In this document: positions 8,825 through 18,268 of the stretch, piece after piece
Numbering within the stretch: position 1 is the stretch's first letter
Layout: the number at the start of each line of letters is the position of its first letter
Origin: Mycolicibacterium cosmeticum
Lineage (GTDB): Bacteria > Actinomycetota > Actinomycetes > Mycobacteriales > Mycobacteriaceae
Assembly (NCBI GenBank): GCA_016197365.1
Contig: JACPVS010000003.1
Location: 1-64,000, forward strand
DNA: 64,000 bases
Direction: 5' to 3'
Translations under genes and position numbers: made by a program
Notes under the pieces: model-generated
Databases searched by the model: none
Told to the model about the DNA's origin: nothing
What the model saw: only the letters and a program-made list of their open reading frames with translations

Positions 8825-9838
8825 CTACGTCGGCCGTGTCGGTATCCGCGCCGTGCTCGCTATCGGTACCGGTGGCTGGTCGGTCCGCGCGATCACCGGG
8901 AAGACCGTCTCCAGCCCACTACGGCCCTTGATCTCGACTCGCTCCGCAGCACCCCACGCGAACCGTGTCTTGGTCGCGGCGTACACCCCGCCGGTGACCA
9001 TCACCGGTTCTCGACCGTCACGTCCGGCGATACCGGCCAGCCGGAACGCGACGTTGGTCGAGTCGCCGACGATCACTTCCACCGACCGTGTCATGGCGGC
9101 GAGTGCGGCCATACCCTGCACGACACCCCACCCCATCCGGATCGGCGAACCGTCGAGTCCGCGCATCGGCAGGTCCGGCGCGAGGTCGCGCACCCGCTCG
9201 TTCGCCGCCAACGCGAAATCGATCGCCAGTAGCTCGGCGTCGGGCAGCGACCGCAATTCCCAGATCGCGTACATCGCGTCGCCGGCGTAGTTGCTCAACG
9301 TCCCGCGGTAAGCCCGCAGAATGAGTCCGAGCTCGCGCCACAGCACCCGCAAACTCTCCGCGATCACCGTGTGGTCGGTGACCTGAGACATGGTCGAGTA
9401 GTTGGTGATGTCACCGACCACCATCACCATGGCCGACTGGCTGATCCGGGCATTCGTGAGCCCGGAGTCCGGTGCCGTCGCGGTGGTGAAGCGACTCGAC
9501 GCGAAGGTCATGGCCACTTCGCCCACCCGAATCTCGTCGCCGGGCTTGAGCGGGAGAGGCACCGCACGTTCCAGCCGCGAACCGTTGACGTGCGTGCCAT
9601 TGGTGCTGGTGTCGATGACAAACGCTTGATCGGTTGCGGGATCGAGGCGAATCTCGAGGTGGTTACGGGACACCTCGGGGTCCGCGATCACCAGGCGGCG
9701 CCTATCGCTGATGCCCGCACACTCGCGACCTACGAACAGTTGATCGAAAATCGGTACGTTGCGCCGGGTGCCCGAGTCCGCCACGACGAGGTGCCCCAGG
9801 GCCTCGTCGCCCGATGCCTCAGACCCGGACTCTGACAT
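8825..9838 (-). CDS. FHA domain fused to a class III adenylate/guanylate cyclase domain
   Basis: 337 aa, no membrane segment. The FHA domain spans about residues 15-112 with VGRE (36-39), SRNH (57-60) and a TNGTHVNG turn (79-86), the canonical phosphothreonine-binding set. The cyclase homology domain spans about 135-315. Metal-ligand aspartates are present in VGDIT (D143) and AGDAM (D187), and the transition-state pair is present in STNVAFRL (Asn and Arg). The usual substrate-selecting Lys four residues before D187 is Asn, so activity is likely but the product (cAMP or cGMP) is uncertain. Its location beside a receptor kinase suggests the FHA domain docks it to the phosphorylated kinase or the kinase's substrates. 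Convergent with the kinase, divergent from the next FHA gene. Confidence 0.88.
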   Translation of the reverse strand: MSESGSEASGDEALGHLVVADSGTRRNVPIFDQLFVGRECAGISDRRRLVIADPEVSRNHLEIRLDPATDQAFVIDTSTNGTHVNGSRLERAVPLPLKPGDEIRVGEVAMTFASSRFTTATAPDSGLTNARISQSAMVMVVGDITNYSTMSQVTDHTVIAESLRVLWRELGLILRAYRGTLSNYAGDAMYAIWELRSLPDAELLAIDFALAANERVRDLAPDLPMRGLDGSPIRMGWGVVQGMAALAAMTRSVEVIVGDSTNVAFRLAGIAGRDGREPVMVTGGVYAATKTRFAWGAAERVEIKGRSGLETVFPVIARTDQPPVPIASTARIPTRPT

Positions 9839-10001
9839 CGCGTATTCCCCTGGTCAGGATTGCCCGCCGGCCGGCGGGAGCGGATGATATGCCGACGTTA
9901 GCGCCCTTCGAGCTCGTCGGTGCGACTGTTGCACATCGAACCCGAGCCTGGTTCGCCGCAGGGTTCGCTACAGTCCCCCGATACGACACGAAGGGTGACC
10001 G

Positions 10002-10949
10002 GTGGACCGGATTCGGTATCGAGTGGGCATCGCGCCCGGCGATGGTCTGGTGGCGCGGTTCGGTGACGCCGTCCTCTACATCGCGCAGCCGGGTCCGGCG
10101 ACACCCCTGCTGTTGGCGGCCGTCGAATCGGCGGGCACGGCCCCCGATCCGGCTGGGGCGTTGGCCGAGCAACTGGCCGCGGTCGCGTTCGGTGGGCCGG
10201 TGGCCGGGGATCTGCATTTCGCCGCGATCGCACCCACCGCGGAGGGCATCCTGCTTCTGCTGCGCGGCCGGGCGACGGCCGGTGTCGACTCTGGCGAAGG
10301 TCACCGCAAGTTGTCCGGCGAGCGGGCCATGACGTGGGTGGACGAGGTCATTTCGCATCCGGTGTCGCGGATCTCGGCGGGACCGGCCGCCGCGCCAGGG
10401 CAGCCGGCGGAAGCTCCGCACACCGACCTGCGCGCCGGTGTCGTGCCCGGCGGCGGGTTCGTCGTCACCACGACGGACACCCTGGTGGTCGCAAGCGACC
10501 GAACAGCGCAAGCGCCCGCGGCGATGACCATGGTCAAAGGTCCCGCGATCGGCGGTGACGCGATGACCCAGACGTTGCGGCCGGTCGGCGAGACGTCGGC
10601 CCAAGCCGCCGTCGCCGGAGTACTGGAAACCGACGACGGCGCCACCTTCCCGATGGATCGCGCCTATGTCATCGGGCGCGACCCGCTGCGCGACGAGTCG
10701 GTACGCACCGCTGCCGCCTCGCCCATCGTGCTGCGCGACCCTCGCATCTCCCGCGTGCACGCGTATGTCTCGGTGGACAGCGGAGCCGTCCTCATTCGTG
10801 ATGCCCAGACCCCGGGCGGCACGTTCATCGCAGCGCCGGGGGCCACCGACTGGACCGAGATAGGCAGCGCACCGACCGAGCTCCCGCTGGGCTGGAGCCT
10901 CCGGATCGGCGAGCGTGTTCTGACGTACCACCCGGGAGGCCGGCCCTAG
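10002..10949 (+). CDS. Soluble protein with C-terminal FHA domain
   Basis: 315 aa from GTG 10002, preceded at 6 nt by AAGGG. The N-terminal 110 residues form a compact alpha/beta domain of unknown kind. The middle is rich in Ala/Pro/Thr, with a TxTL segment near residues 189-193 that could be a phospho-acceptor (inference). The C-terminal FHA domain is about 206-311 with IGRD (224-227) and SRVH (250-253). The usual NG turn is replaced by TPGGT. No catalytic domain is visible, so it is more likely an adaptor that reads kinase phosphorylation. It ends 17 nt from the convergent redox fusion gene. Confidence 0.82.
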   Translation: MDRIRYRVGIAPGDGLVARFGDAVLYIAQPGPATPLLLAAVESAGTAPDPAGALAEQLAAVAFGGPVAGDLHFAAIAPTAEGILLLLRGRATAGVDSGEGHRKLSGERAMTWVDEVISHPVSRISAGPAAAPGQPAEAPHTDLRAGVVPGGGFVVTTTDTLVVASDRTAQAPAAMTMVKGPAIGGDAMTQTLRPVGETSAQAAVAGVLETDDGATFPMDRAYVIGRDPLRDESVRTAAASPIVLRDPRISRVHAYVSVDSGAVLIRDAQTPGGTFIAAPGATDWTEIGSAPTELPLGWSLRIGERVLTYHPGGRP

Positions 10950-10966
10950 CCGAACCCCTCCCTCGG

Positions 10967-13900
10967 TCAACCGGTGCATTGCACACCCAGCACGGTCCAG
11001 TCACCTCGCCGCAAGCTTTCCTGCCCTGCGCTGTCCACCCGCAGACCGTCGCGGACGGCGCACTGCGCTGCTGCCACGTCCCTCGGATGATGCCCGAGAA
11101 CGGTGGCACCCACCGCACGGCCCTGTGCCAACACGATCCGTCGGTACGAGCGGATCTCGGGACGGTCCACCACGATGACCTGATCTCCGGGCTTCTCGGC
11201 GCTGCGGCCGATCGAAAACAGTTCCAGTTCCACGCCTTTGAGTACTGCCGCGGGGACCTCGGCGACGGCCTCCTGCCGGCCGCCGAGCGCGTTGACGGCC
11301 GCCATCTGTGCCTGTGCGGCCGCAACCGGCCAGAGGCCGGGCACCTCGCCGGCGTACTCGGCGACATCCCCCGCGGCGAAGACGCGTGGCATCCGGGTCT
11401 GCATGCGGCTGTCCACCAGAACTCCACGGCCGATCGGTATACCCGCCGCGCGCGCCAACTCCACGTTGGGCCGGATACCCACAGCGGACAGCAGCATCTC
11501 ACACGCCACGGTGCGCCCATCGGACAACTCCACCGCGGTGGTGTGCGGCTGGCCGATCACCTTGACCGCCTCGACATTTCGCTCGATGTGGATGCCGGCT
11601 CGGGCGAAGTGGTCTTCGACCAACTCCGAACAGCGAGCATCGATCTGGCGACTCAACAACCGCTCGCGACGCTCCAGCACCGTCACCTGCAACCCGAGCA
11701 GGTGCAGCGACCAGGCGGCCTCCAGACCGAGTAATCCGCCGCCCGCGACCACTGCCCGGCGGCAGCCACGCTGCTGCGAATAGGCTCGGATCCGGCTGGC
11801 GTCGGCCGCCTGGCGAAGGACGAAACTGCCGGGCCGGTCCAGGCCCTCCACCGACGGCAGCGCCGCACGCGCACCCATGGCCAGAATCAGTCGGTCGTAG
11901 GGGATCGTCTCGCCGGTACCGAGATGAATGTGGTTACGGTGAAGGTTAATTCGGTCGGCGACGGTGTTCAGCCAGGCGGTGACACCGTGTTCGTCGTACC
12001 AGCCGTCCGGCAACAGATACAGACCCTGCATCGCCGAGCGGCCATACACCAACCGGGAGATCCCCATCCTGTTGTACAGGGCGTGGGGTTCCTGTCCGAT
12101 CAGGTGGATCTCGCAGTCCGGATGGCCACGCCGGACGAAGTCGGCGGCGGTCACTCCGGCGATACCGTTGCCGATCACGACGACGCTGACGATGGACCGA
12201 TCGTAACTGGGAACCGCGCCGCCGACGCCGGAGGAAACACCCGGCTCCGGGGTGAGCGACACACGGACCACGCCGGTGCCGATCCGTGCGCAGCACGCCA
12301 TGCGCGTCGATTCCGCCAGACCGAGCCGCCGCACCGTGTTGAGTTCGTCCTGGGTCGGGGGCGACAGGCACTCCCGGCCGTCCAGCACCGCGACCGGGTC
12401 TGCACCGCATACGCCCATCCGGCAGCCCGCTTCGACGGGCAGTCCGCCCTTCTCGGCGATGTCGAGCAGACTCATCCCGTCGTCGGCGCTGACCGTCGTA
12501 CCGTCGGGGTCGAAGCACACCCGGGTGGCCGGTTCCTTCGCAATCGCCCGCGGGAGTGTGGGTGAGTTGAGCAGGACCGGTTCCGTTCGCGCGCCGGTGG
12601 TCACCGCGAATTGCAGTTCGACGACCCTGGTGCGTGCCACCCACAGCACCGTCAGCACCGCCACGAGCGCGGTGATCCCCCACCGCAGCCCGCCCAGCGG
12701 AATGCCGCTGATGTGGGTCAGGGCACCCGAGAACACCGGTCCGGCAAACCAATAGAAGATGTTCAGCGCGGCCGCCGCATAGCCGACGGCGAGCAATGGC
12801 GCGCTCAGCTGACTGAACACCGCGTCGAGCACATAGAACGAGCCCGCGGTGACCAGCGGGAAGAGCACCAGGAGCGCAAGTTTGTGGAGCGTCGCGAGTT
12901 GCTGCTGGCCGCCCAGGAGAAAGAAGCCGAGCACGAATCCGGGCAATGCGGCGGCGAACAGTTTTCGTGGCGCGCTCCAGCCGGGATCGGTATCGGCCAG
13001 GTCGGCCTGATAGGCCGCGCGCGGCTTGAAGTCATAGCAGTTCTTGGCGCAGCCGACGCAGGATTCACAGTGGGCGTTGGGGACCACCACGAATGGGGTC
13101 TGCCCGTACGAACGCTGGAGCGGGAACAGCGGGCAGATGCTGCTGCACCAACCGCTCTTTCCTTTGAACAGGATTCCGCCGATCAGCGCCGCGGCCAGTA
13201 CGGCGGCAAGCACCGCACCCATGGCGGGGCCGTGCCGATCCAGACCGGCCAGGCGCGAGCCGGCGATACCGAAGAACAGTGCAGCTGCGATCAGGTAGCT
13301 GTTGTTGCGCAACCACTCTGGCGGGGTGCGGCCCAGCCCGAACTTGAAGACCCGGGGAGCCTGGTTGGAGGCGGCCAGCGGACAGATGTTGCGCCACAGT
13401 CCAGGAGCGGCCAGGAAGACCAAGGGCAGCAATGGCACCAGGAGACCGAAGAAGACGAACAGCCCCACCGCGGGCCGGACGAACATGGTGACCACGAGCG
13501 CGACATAGCTCCCGACGCTGACCACCCTGGCCATCTGCCAGGCCGCGGCGGGCACCCGGCTGGGCAAGTCGGTATAGACCGGGAACAGGGGACGCAGACC
13601 GGTCGGGTCGATGCCGAAAATCCGCTCGGCGAGCGGGTGCCACCGTGGCGGAGCGACGATCAGCGGCGGGGGTGCCGGGACGGTGACGGCGGTGAGGCCA
13701 AGTCTCGTCGCGTCGTGGTCGGGCGCACCGGCCGCGGTGGCTGTCCCCTCCGGGGGTAGCACGAGGATCTCGGTACGGCCGATCCGCATCACGTCACCGG
13801 GTTCGAGGGCGGCCCGCCCCGTCAGCGCGACACCGTTGAGCGTCGTACCGTTTCGGCTGCCCAGATCGACGACCGACAATGCCGTGGGGCTGGGTACCAG

Positions 13901-14038
13901 CCGCAGGTGCTGCCGCGATACGCCGTCGTCGCCGACGGTCTCGTCGGCTTCCCGGCCGACGATGATCGGCGCGCTCACCAGCACCCGCCGGGGTGGGTGT
14001 CCCCACTCCCTGATCTCGATGAACGGCGCGGCAGCCAT
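10967..14038 (-). CDS. Four-module redox protein: FHA, membrane polyferredoxin, [2Fe-2S] ferredoxin, FAD/NAD(P)H reductase
   Basis: 1023 aa. An FHA domain (1-95; GRE 28-30, SRQH 41-44, SRNGTTLNG 61-69) leads into several helices between about 170 and 470, with cysteine clusters like NosR/NapH-type polyferredoxins: NICP (C219), WCSSICP (C298, C302) and CESCVGCAKNC (324-334, a classic 4Fe-4S set). Residues about 505-600 form a plant-type [2Fe-2S] domain, C539 and C544, where the expected third cysteine is D547; ACC (582-583) supplies the last ligand. Residues 615 to about 1000 are a pyridine-nucleotide disulfide-type reductase like NirB or rubredoxin reductase, with FAD motif VIGNGIAG, NAD motif VAGGGLLG and FAAGDVAE. 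It could pass electrons from NAD(P)H across or into the membrane under phospho-control. Electron acceptor unknown. Confidence 0.85.
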   Translation of the reverse strand: MAAAPFIEIREWGHPPRRVLVSAPIIVGREADETVGDDGVSRQHLRLVPSPTALSVVDLGSRNGTTLNGVALTGRAALEPGDVMRIGRTEILVLPPEGTATAAGAPDHDATRLGLTAVTVPAPPPLIVAPPRWHPLAERIFGIDPTGLRPLFPVYTDLPSRVPAAAWQMARVVSVGSYVALVVTMFVRPAVGLFVFFGLLVPLLPLVFLAAPGLWRNICPLAASNQAPRVFKFGLGRTPPEWLRNNSYLIAAALFFGIAGSRLAGLDRHGPAMGAVLAAVLAAALIGGILFKGKSGWCSSICPLFPLQRSYGQTPFVVVPNAHCESCVGCAKNCYDFKPRAAYQADLADTDPGWSAPRKLFAAALPGFVLGFFLLGGQQQLATLHKLALLVLFPLVTAGSFYVLDAVFSQLSAPLLAVGYAAAALNIFYWFAGPVFSGALTHISGIPLGGLRWGITALVAVLTVLWVARTRVVELQFAVTTGARTEPVLLNSPTLPRAIAKEPATRVCFDPDGTTVSADDGMSLLDIAEKGGLPVEAGCRMGVCGADPVAVLDGRECLSPPTQDELNTVRRLGLAESTRMACCARIGTGVVRVSLTPEPGVSSGVGGAVPSYDRSIVSVVVIGNGIAGVTAADFVRRGHPDCEIHLIGQEPHALYNRMGISRLVYGRSAMQGLYLLPDGWYDEHGVTAWLNTVADRINLHRNHIHLGTGETIPYDRLILAMGARAALPSVEGLDRPGSFVLRQAADASRIRAYSQQRGCRRAVVAGGGLLGLEAAWSLHLLGLQVTVLERRERLLSRQIDARCSELVEDHFARAGIHIERNVEAVKVIGQPHTTAVELSDGRTVACEMLLSAVGIRPNVELARAAGIPIGRGVLVDSRMQTRMPRVFAAGDVAEYAGEVPGLWPVAAAQAQMAAVNALGGRQEAVAEVPAAVLKGVELELFSIGRSAEKPGDQVIVVDRPEIRSYRRIVLAQGRAVGATVLGHHPRDVAAAQCAVRDGLRVDSAGQESLRRGDWTVLGVQCTG

Positions 14039-14208
14039 CGTCAGCGATCTCCGGAAAGGTCCGGTGCAGTGGTCATCGATCCCCCGCCGTAGGTCAGTGT
14101 CACTCCACGCTAAAACCGGCGGCGACGGTGAATTCGCGTAGTCGGATACCTATATGTGTGCGGGCTCGATATCCGATAGTCCAGGAATCGACAATCGCGG
14201 GAGGCCAC

Positions 14209-16920
14209 ATGGTGGACACGGGCATGCGCGTCGCGTTCCATTCGATCTGGAAATCGGTCATGGCCGGCGTGACGGTCACCGTACCGGCGGCGTGGACCGA
14301 GCCCGGATCGGTCGGCCCGCGGATCCCGTGGACCGTCGCATGCGACGGAACCGACCTGCGCCTGACCGTCGGGCCGGTGGCCTTCGACCGCTCATTGGCC
14401 TCCGAGGCGCTCGCCACATTCCATCAACTCCGCGAAACCGCCGGACCTGCGGGTGCGGGCGCCTGCCTGCCCGCCGACGCCACCGGCGCCAGACTTTTCC
14501 TCAGTCATCCCCTTTCCCATGCGATTTCCGGCACACTGCGCGAGGTGCTGGCCGAACCGCTGGCGGAACTGCTCGGAGACGAACCTGCCGCGACCCTCAT
14601 CACCGATGTGGCGAGCGACGGTATCGTCCTCGAACTTGCCCGGCCACTGTCCCCCGAACTCGCCTATCGGGTAATGCCGGTACTCGCGGGACTGGGCGCC
14701 GCGGTGGCACTCGAGGCGCCCGACGGACGCCTCCCCCGCGGCGGCGTTCCGCAGTTGATGGACGCCGCGCGAACACTGCTGGCAGGCAAGCCATCTCGGG
14801 CTGTCCCAGCCCGAAAAGCAGTGCCTGACGGCGAGTTCGGCGCGTTGCACGTCGTTCCATTCCGCAGCAACGCGCGGCCCGTCGACGAGGCCGAGCGCCC
14901 GGGCACCGGATGCAGCGAAGCCGTCGCGGTGATCAGCAGCGGGACAGCGCGCGACGCCGACTTGTTGTGGATTCTGTTCGAGTTGACCGAATCTGACGAT
15001 GCGCGGAGCGCGGGTCTGCCGGTCGAGGTCCGAATCTCCGGGTCATACCTGCCCGGACCCGACAGCCCGTTACTCGGTCCCGTCGCGGTACCCGGTCTGA
15101 CCGGGGCAACGGTCGCCGCTCGCCGCGTGGCCCGCGGACACCATCCCCGGCCGACGCTGGAACCGGCGCCGTTCGCCGCCGGTGGCGGCGCCCGGTATGT
15201 CGCCGAGATCGACGTGCAGCGGGAGTTGTTACCGGGAGCGGCCGGTTCGGGCTGGGCCTGGAGTGACGCTGATGCCCAGCTGCGCAATGCCACTCCGGAC
15301 GGTGCGGACCCGTTCACGTTCGCGCACATGTTCAAACAGCGGCTCAAGATCGACGTCGAGTCCTACGCCGCCGGACTGCCGGTGGCTCGGCGGTCCACCG
15401 AAGTCGATGTGTTCGACATCGCCCGATTCGGCAGCTTGTACGACCGGATGATCAACCGACTGGTGGCGGCCGACACCCAGGCGCAAGCGGCGGCCCGCAG
15501 GCAGAGCCGGATCTACCACGCCTACCACCCGTGGTATCCCGTCCTGGCGATCGGTCTGGCGAAAGCCAAACTGTACATGCGCGCCATCGAAGAGGACGTC
15601 TACTGGCAACGCCGAAATCTGGCCGATCCCGGCTGGCTGATGCGCGTCGGGCTGTACCTGGAATTCCTGACCTGCCTGGGAATCATCGAAGCGGTCAAGG
15701 CCGAGCATCCGAATCTGCTGACCACAGCAGAGCGTCGTTGTTTCGAGAGTTCCCCGGCGTTCGAACAGATCCGGCGGCGCATCGACCCGAATGCTTGGCG
15801 CCGCGTCTGGGAACAACGTGCAATCGTGTTCGCCGCCAGCCCGGTAACCGCGGCAGGCCCGGTCGATTTCCGCAACCTCATCCAGAAGGAGACCGCGAAT
15901 CTGGCATTCCTGGACGCACATCACGCCGACCTGAAGCACGCGGTGGAGCTGGCGGGGCCGAATCTGCAGTCCGGGCAACAGACCTGGCATCACGTCTATC
16001 GGGCGGCGGAACGGGCCGTCATGAGTTCCTCACAGCAGGTGTTCCCGGAGTTCCGGCAACTCGGCGGACCCCATCAACATTTTGTGCTGTGGCACGAGCG
16101 GGGAAAATTCCCCACCGCTCTGGGGCTGCTCCCGCCATGGCTGACGGGCGCGGTCGGTGACCGCGACGGCGTATATCCCACCGCGGCCCGCCGCTACCGG
16201 GAATCGATGAACGAGGTCGCGGAGTGGGCCAGACAGCGCGGGTTGATGGCCTACGACGGCACCGAGTGCATTCCGGCGAGTGCCAGCCTCATCGAAGCCC
16301 AATTGCACGGCGAGAACGAAAGCTACTCCGCGATGGAGGCCGGCGACGGCTTCGCGCACCAACCTTCGGTGACCGGAATGCGGCTGTCGCCGGTGACATC
16401 TCGGGAAGCCGACACCGTCGTCAAGATCCTGCGTTCGGTCGAGCTGTTCTCATCGTTGAGCGTGTCGGAGGTCTGGCGGCTCGCCGACCAGTGCGAGCGC
16501 CGGAGGTTCCAGCCAGGGGCGATGATTCTCGTGCAGGGCGATCCGTCGTCGTCGCTCACCGTCATCGAGCGAGGCTCGGTCGAAGTACTGATCCATCTGG
16601 AGGACGGCACGCTGCTCACGGTGGGCGCGATGGGAAAGGGCGACACCTTCGGGGAGTACTCGCTGCTGACGGGACAGCCTGCCGGAGCGACCGTACGTGC
16701 GGCGGAAGAAACGGTGGTGCACCGGATTCCCAAGTCGGCCCTGCAGCCGATCATCGAGGCCAGACCCGAACTCGTCGTCGATCTGTGCGTGGTGCTCTCG
16801 GACCGGCGGGCCAAGAACCAGAGCAAGACCGACGACTATCTGTTCGCGAGCAACGGACCGCCCGATGCCGGTGCGATGGGGCGGCTGGTCACCCGGGCAC
16901 GCAGCTTCCTCCTGAGCTGA
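14209..16920 (+). CDS. Large protein of unknown function with C-terminal cyclic-nucleotide-binding-type domain
   Basis: 903 aa from ATG 14209, chosen because GGGAGG lies 4 nt upstream; the frame is open from 14128. Residues 1-430 show no domain I recognise. The central region (about 434-720, with HAYHPWYP and conserved-looking aromatic/acidic helices such as KLYMRAIEEDVYW) is helical and may be an enzyme or cofactor-binding domain, which I cannot name. Residues about 735-860 are a Crp-type cyclic-nucleotide-binding fold (GDTFGEYSLLTG, then ATVRA). The phosphate-binding cassette has Ala-Gly where Crp has Arg-Ser, so ligand binding is not assured. There is no helix-turn-helix after it, so it is not a Crp regulator. 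It is divergent from the redox fusion gene and likely shares its control region. Confidence 0.7.
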   Translation: MVDTGMRVAFHSIWKSVMAGVTVTVPAAWTEPGSVGPRIPWTVACDGTDLRLTVGPVAFDRSLASEALATFHQLRETAGPAGAGACLPADATGARLFLSHPLSHAISGTLREVLAEPLAELLGDEPAATLITDVASDGIVLELARPLSPELAYRVMPVLAGLGAAVALEAPDGRLPRGGVPQLMDAARTLLAGKPSRAVPARKAVPDGEFGALHVVPFRSNARPVDEAERPGTGCSEAVAVISSGTARDADLLWILFELTESDDARSAGLPVEVRISGSYLPGPDSPLLGPVAVPGLTGATVAARRVARGHHPRPTLEPAPFAAGGGARYVAEIDVQRELLPGAAGSGWAWSDADAQLRNATPDGADPFTFAHMFKQRLKIDVESYAAGLPVARRSTEVDVFDIARFGSLYDRMINRLVAADTQAQAAARRQSRIYHAYHPWYPVLAIGLAKAKLYMRAIEEDVYWQRRNLADPGWLMRVGLYLEFLTCLGIIEAVKAEHPNLLTTAERRCFESSPAFEQIRRRIDPNAWRRVWEQRAIVFAASPVTAAGPVDFRNLIQKETANLAFLDAHHADLKHAVELAGPNLQSGQQTWHHVYRAAERAVMSSSQQVFPEFRQLGGPHQHFVLWHERGKFPTALGLLPPWLTGAVGDRDGVYPTAARRYRESMNEVAEWARQRGLMAYDGTECIPASASLIEAQLHGENESYSAMEAGDGFAHQPSVTGMRLSPVTSREADTVVKILRSVELFSSLSVSEVWRLADQCERRRFQPGAMILVQGDPSSSLTVIERGSVEVLIHLEDGTLLTVGAMGKGDTFGEYSLLTGQPAGATVRAAEETVVHRIPKSALQPIIEARPELVVDLCVVLSDRRAKNQSKTDDYLFASNGPPDAGAMGRLVTRARSFLLS

Positions 16921-17029
16921 TCGTGTTCTCATGCCGTCGAATTGGAGTATCGGACTACTCAGCTGAACGGGTGTGCCCGCCCGCATTGTTGGTGAACGGC
17001 AGGTCGATGGACGACGAGGAGTATGGACG

Positions 17030-18259
17030 ATGACGAGTGCAATGCGGCACCGGACGCTCAATGGCGCGTCGCCATCCACTGGGTACGACGTGGACTATGT
17101 GGAACGCGCGCGGGCGCTCGTGCCTCTGCTTCGCAGGAACGCCGACGAAACCGAGAACCACCGAGTCGTCCACCCGGACAACATCGACGCGCTGCGCGAC
17201 GCGGGCCTGTTCTCGATCTCGACGCCGCGACGTTTCGGCGGGGCCGAACAGAACCTGCGCACATTCGTCGAGACGGTCGCCGAACTCGGTCGGGGGTGCG
17301 GATCCACGGCATGGGTGACGTCGCTGACGAACGGCACCGCGTTCCTGGCCGGATTGTTCGGCGACCGTTGCCACGAGGACATCTGGGGCGCCAATCCGCA
17401 GGCGCAGTTCTGTGGTGTGTTGTCCAACAACCCGTCCATCACCAGTGCGCGGGTCGACGGAGGCTGGCAGGTGTCGGGTAGCTGGGGGTTCGCATCGGGA
17501 TGCCTCCATGCCGATTGGGCGCTGATCAGCTTCCCGGTCTTCGACGAGGCCGGCGCCCTCGAAGACGACGTCATCGCCATGATGCCGATGAGCAGCTTCA
17601 CGATCAAAGACACCTGGCACGTGGCGGGGATGCGGGGAACCGGCTCGAACACCCTCGTCGGCGCGGATCTTTTCGTTCCCGAGCACCGGGTCACCTCGAT
17701 AGTCAAAGCCACTGACGGTGTCAACGACAACGAGCATCCCGACGAAGCGCTCTATCGTTCGGCGTTCGCACCGTATCTGTGTCTGATCGTCACCGCACCG
17801 ATGCTCGGAATCGTGGCGCACGCCATCGAATACATCGACGAACTGCTGGCCAAGGACAAGCCGATCATCTACTCCTTCCACGAGAACGCGCGGATGTCCC
17901 CCGGCGTGCAGCGCGCCCGTGCCGCCGCTCAGGTCGCCTACGACGACGCCTGGTTGCACATCCGGCGGTCCATCGCCGTCGTCGACGAGTTCGCAGCCGC
18001 GGGCGAGTACCCCGACGTCGCCACCCGAACCCGAATTCGGATGGATGTGGGTCAGGCATTGCGCTTGCTGCGCACGTCGATGCACCACCTGCTCGATATC
18101 GGTGGCGCGGGAAGCTTTGCCGAAGCCTGTCCATTGCAACGTGATTGGCGTGATCTCGAAGTCGCGAGCCGGCACGGCGTACTCAATCCGCAGATCGCGG
18201 AAGAGGCGTATGGGCGTCTTCTCGTCGGAATCGACGAACCCGTCACGCGGATCATATAG
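17030..18259 (+). CDS. Acyl-CoA dehydrogenase-fold flavin-dependent monooxygenase (HsaA/HpaB-like group)
   Basis: 409 aa from ATG 17030, with GAGGAG 8 nt upstream; the frame is open from 16973. The whole protein has the acyl-CoA dehydrogenase layout. The helical N-terminal part contains VHPDNIDALRDAGLF, the beta domain contains GGWQVSGSWGFASGC (the WxxSG..FxSG pattern typical of two-component flavin hydroxylases such as HsaA), and GMRGTGSN is followed by a C-terminal helical bundle. Such enzymes use reduced FMN or FAD supplied by a partner. The nitroreductase-fold protein encoded 9 nt downstream is a plausible supplier (inference). Substrate unknown. Acyl-CoA dehydrogenase activity is less likely because the sequence better fits the hydroxylase branch. 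Confidence 0.82.
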   Translation: MTSAMRHRTLNGASPSTGYDVDYVERARALVPLLRRNADETENHRVVHPDNIDALRDAGLFSISTPRRFGGAEQNLRTFVETVAELGRGCGSTAWVTSLTNGTAFLAGLFGDRCHEDIWGANPQAQFCGVLSNNPSITSARVDGGWQVSGSWGFASGCLHADWALISFPVFDEAGALEDDVIAMMPMSSFTIKDTWHVAGMRGTGSNTLVGADLFVPEHRVTSIVKATDGVNDNEHPDEALYRSAFAPYLCLIVTAPMLGIVAHAIEYIDELLAKDKPIIYSFHENARMSPGVQRARAAAQVAYDDAWLHIRRSIAVVDEFAAAGEYPDVATRTRIRMDVGQALRLLRTSMHHLLDIGGAGSFAEACPLQRDWRDLEVASRHGVLNPQIAEEAYGRLLVGIDEPVTRII

Positions 18260-18268
18260 GGAGACAGC

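Noticed and set aside
14209..16920. Crp-type transcription factor assignment for the cNMP-domain protein.
   Set aside because: No helix-turn-helix follows the nucleotide-binding fold, and the protein is about four times the length of Crp.
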